A DNA stretch of 64,000 nucleotides, from the NCBI RefSeq assembly GCF_027944115.1, contig NZ_JAPJZI010000001.1, forward strand, positions 1,178,001 to 1,242,000. Reading direction: 5' to 3'. Source of the DNA: Hoeflea prorocentri. Lineage in GTDB: Bacteria > Pseudomonadota > Alphaproteobacteria > Rhizobiales > Rhizobiaceae. The notes under the pieces were generated by a model. That model was given only the letters and a program-made list of their open reading frames with translations. It was not told where the DNA came from and did no database searches. Of this stretch, positions 63,454 to 64,000 are shown piece by piece (the stretch's first letter is position 1; each line of letters starts with the position of its first letter). The translations under genes were made by a program, and so were the position numbers.

Positions 63454-64000
63454 ATGTTTGAGGGATTTCCCAAAAAGTCCGTGAGGTTTCTTCAGGACCT
63501 GAACAAAAACAACAGCCGTGAATGGTTCGAAGCGCATCGGGCCGATTACGACGCATACTTCGTGGAGCCCGCCATGCAGCTTATTGAGGCCCTTTCGCCG
63601 GTAGCGGCGTCGCTTGATCCACCGCACCACGCCGTGCCGAAGGTCAACAAATCACTGCGGCGCATCCACCGCGATACCCGTTTCTCGAAGGACAAGACCC
63701 CGTATCACACCCATATGCACATCGTTTTGTGGACCGGTGATCATCCGAACCGATCGGCCGGAACGCATCTGGTGCTCTCGCATGATCATTTTGGATTTGG
63801 CGCCGGGCACTGGGCGTTTTCCAGCGAAGGGCTGGAGCGCTACCGTTCTGCAGTTCAGGACAGCAAGGCACGCGGTCAACTGGAAACAGCGCTCAGTGAG
63901 GCGAAGGCTATCGGCTGTACACCGGGCGATCCTGAACTGCAGCGGGTGCCGCGTGGTTTCGAAGCGGATGGTGCGATTGCTGAGTTGCTTCGACGCAAGG
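63454..64000 (+). CDS. DUF2461 (TIGR02453) family protein, partial
   Basis: The first 182 residues of a protein running off the right edge. ATG follows GAGGATC. The family segments are FLQDLNKNNSREWFEAHRAD, then RRIHRDTRFSKDKTPYHTHM. Full members have about 220-230 residues, so most of the protein is here. The function of the family is unknown. It is the last visible gene of the VOC-MAPEG-TfoX string. Confidence 0.88.
   Translation, partial: MFEGFPKKSVRFLQDLNKNNSREWFEAHRADYDAYFVEPAMQLIEALSPVAASLDPPHHAVPKVNKSLRRIHRDTRFSKDKTPYHTHMHIVLWTGDHPNRSAGTHLVLSHDHFGFGAGHWAFSSEGLERYRSAVQDSKARGQLETALSEAKAIGCTPGDPELQRVPRGFEADGAIAELLRRK

Noticed and set aside
1-64000. CRISPR arrays, rRNA or tRNA genes
   Set aside because: No regularly spaced direct repeats and no recognisable rRNA or tRNA sequence were seen on reading; a tRNAscan or CRISPR finder run was not possible.

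Overview
The window looks like chromosomal DNA of a marine- or plant-associated alphaproteobacterium, most likely Rhizobiales (Hoeflea/Phyllobacteriaceae-like). This is inferred from the GC-rich coding style, the alphaproteobacterial form of UvrB with long extensions, the beta-ketoadipate genes with an IclR regulator, and the dense dipeptide-type ABC transporters. No rRNA, tRNA or CRISPR array was seen.

1-18.6 kb, catabolism and uptake. A solute-binding protein is followed by a 3-oxoacid (beta-ketoadipate type) CoA-transferase pair, divergent from an IclR regulator with a clear palindromic operator between them. Then come two divergent operons. The leftward one encodes a phytoene-desaturase/PYROXD2-like flavoprotein and a complete family-5 ABC importer. 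The rightward one encodes a cyclase-family hydrolase that strongly resembles isatin hydrolase, a second flavoprotein of the same family, a MarR regulator, and both subunits of an aerobic-type indolepyruvate ferredoxin oxidoreductase. A RidA-family gene converges on it. A palindrome of MarR type lies in the divergent promoter and a near copy lies in front of ridA. The set reads as import and breakdown of an indolic or other aryl compound through isatin to anthranilate and the beta-ketoadipate pathway. That pathway is inferred.

19.0-26.6 kb, glycosyltransferase and PqqD-type locus. It holds a GH130-like propeller protein, a GT8-like transferase, an HprK-like P-loop protein, an NTP_transf_5 nucleotidyltransferase, a GT4 transferase, a PqqD protein, an unannotated 57-residue peptide gene and a GT2-TPR transferase. 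The combination suggests a peptide-modification or surface-glycan system, possibly a glycosylated RiPP. This is one of the two most unusual parts of the window.

26.8-43.8 kb, a genomic island in dusA. The original 5' end of dusA is left at 26716-26808. The island's right end supplies a new start codon and N-terminus to the functional dusA at 43788. A leftward tyrosine integrase sits at the right end beside repeated TCCGTGCA motifs. Cargo looks like defence: a 2148-residue STAND NTPase with a nuclease-like N-terminus, a divergent module of a zinc-hook SMC-like ATPase, a 69-residue protein and a GIY-YIG nuclease, an orphan 722-residue protein, a tandem-HTH regulator and several unknowns.

44-52 kb is ordinary chromosome: dusA, a methyltransferase, uvrB, an EmrA/EmrB-type efflux pair, an acyl-CoA thioesterase, and the first of three paralogous small secreted Cys-containing proteins.

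52.3-59.4 kb is a scrap yard: IS66, probable IS110, Tn3 and trio-recombinase (RIT) remnants around a run of unknown genes headed by a double SUKH-domain protein (immunity-like). The last 4.5 kb carries two more Cys-containing paralogues, a YCII/ECF-sigma pair and a VOC-MAPEG-TfoX-DUF2461 string.
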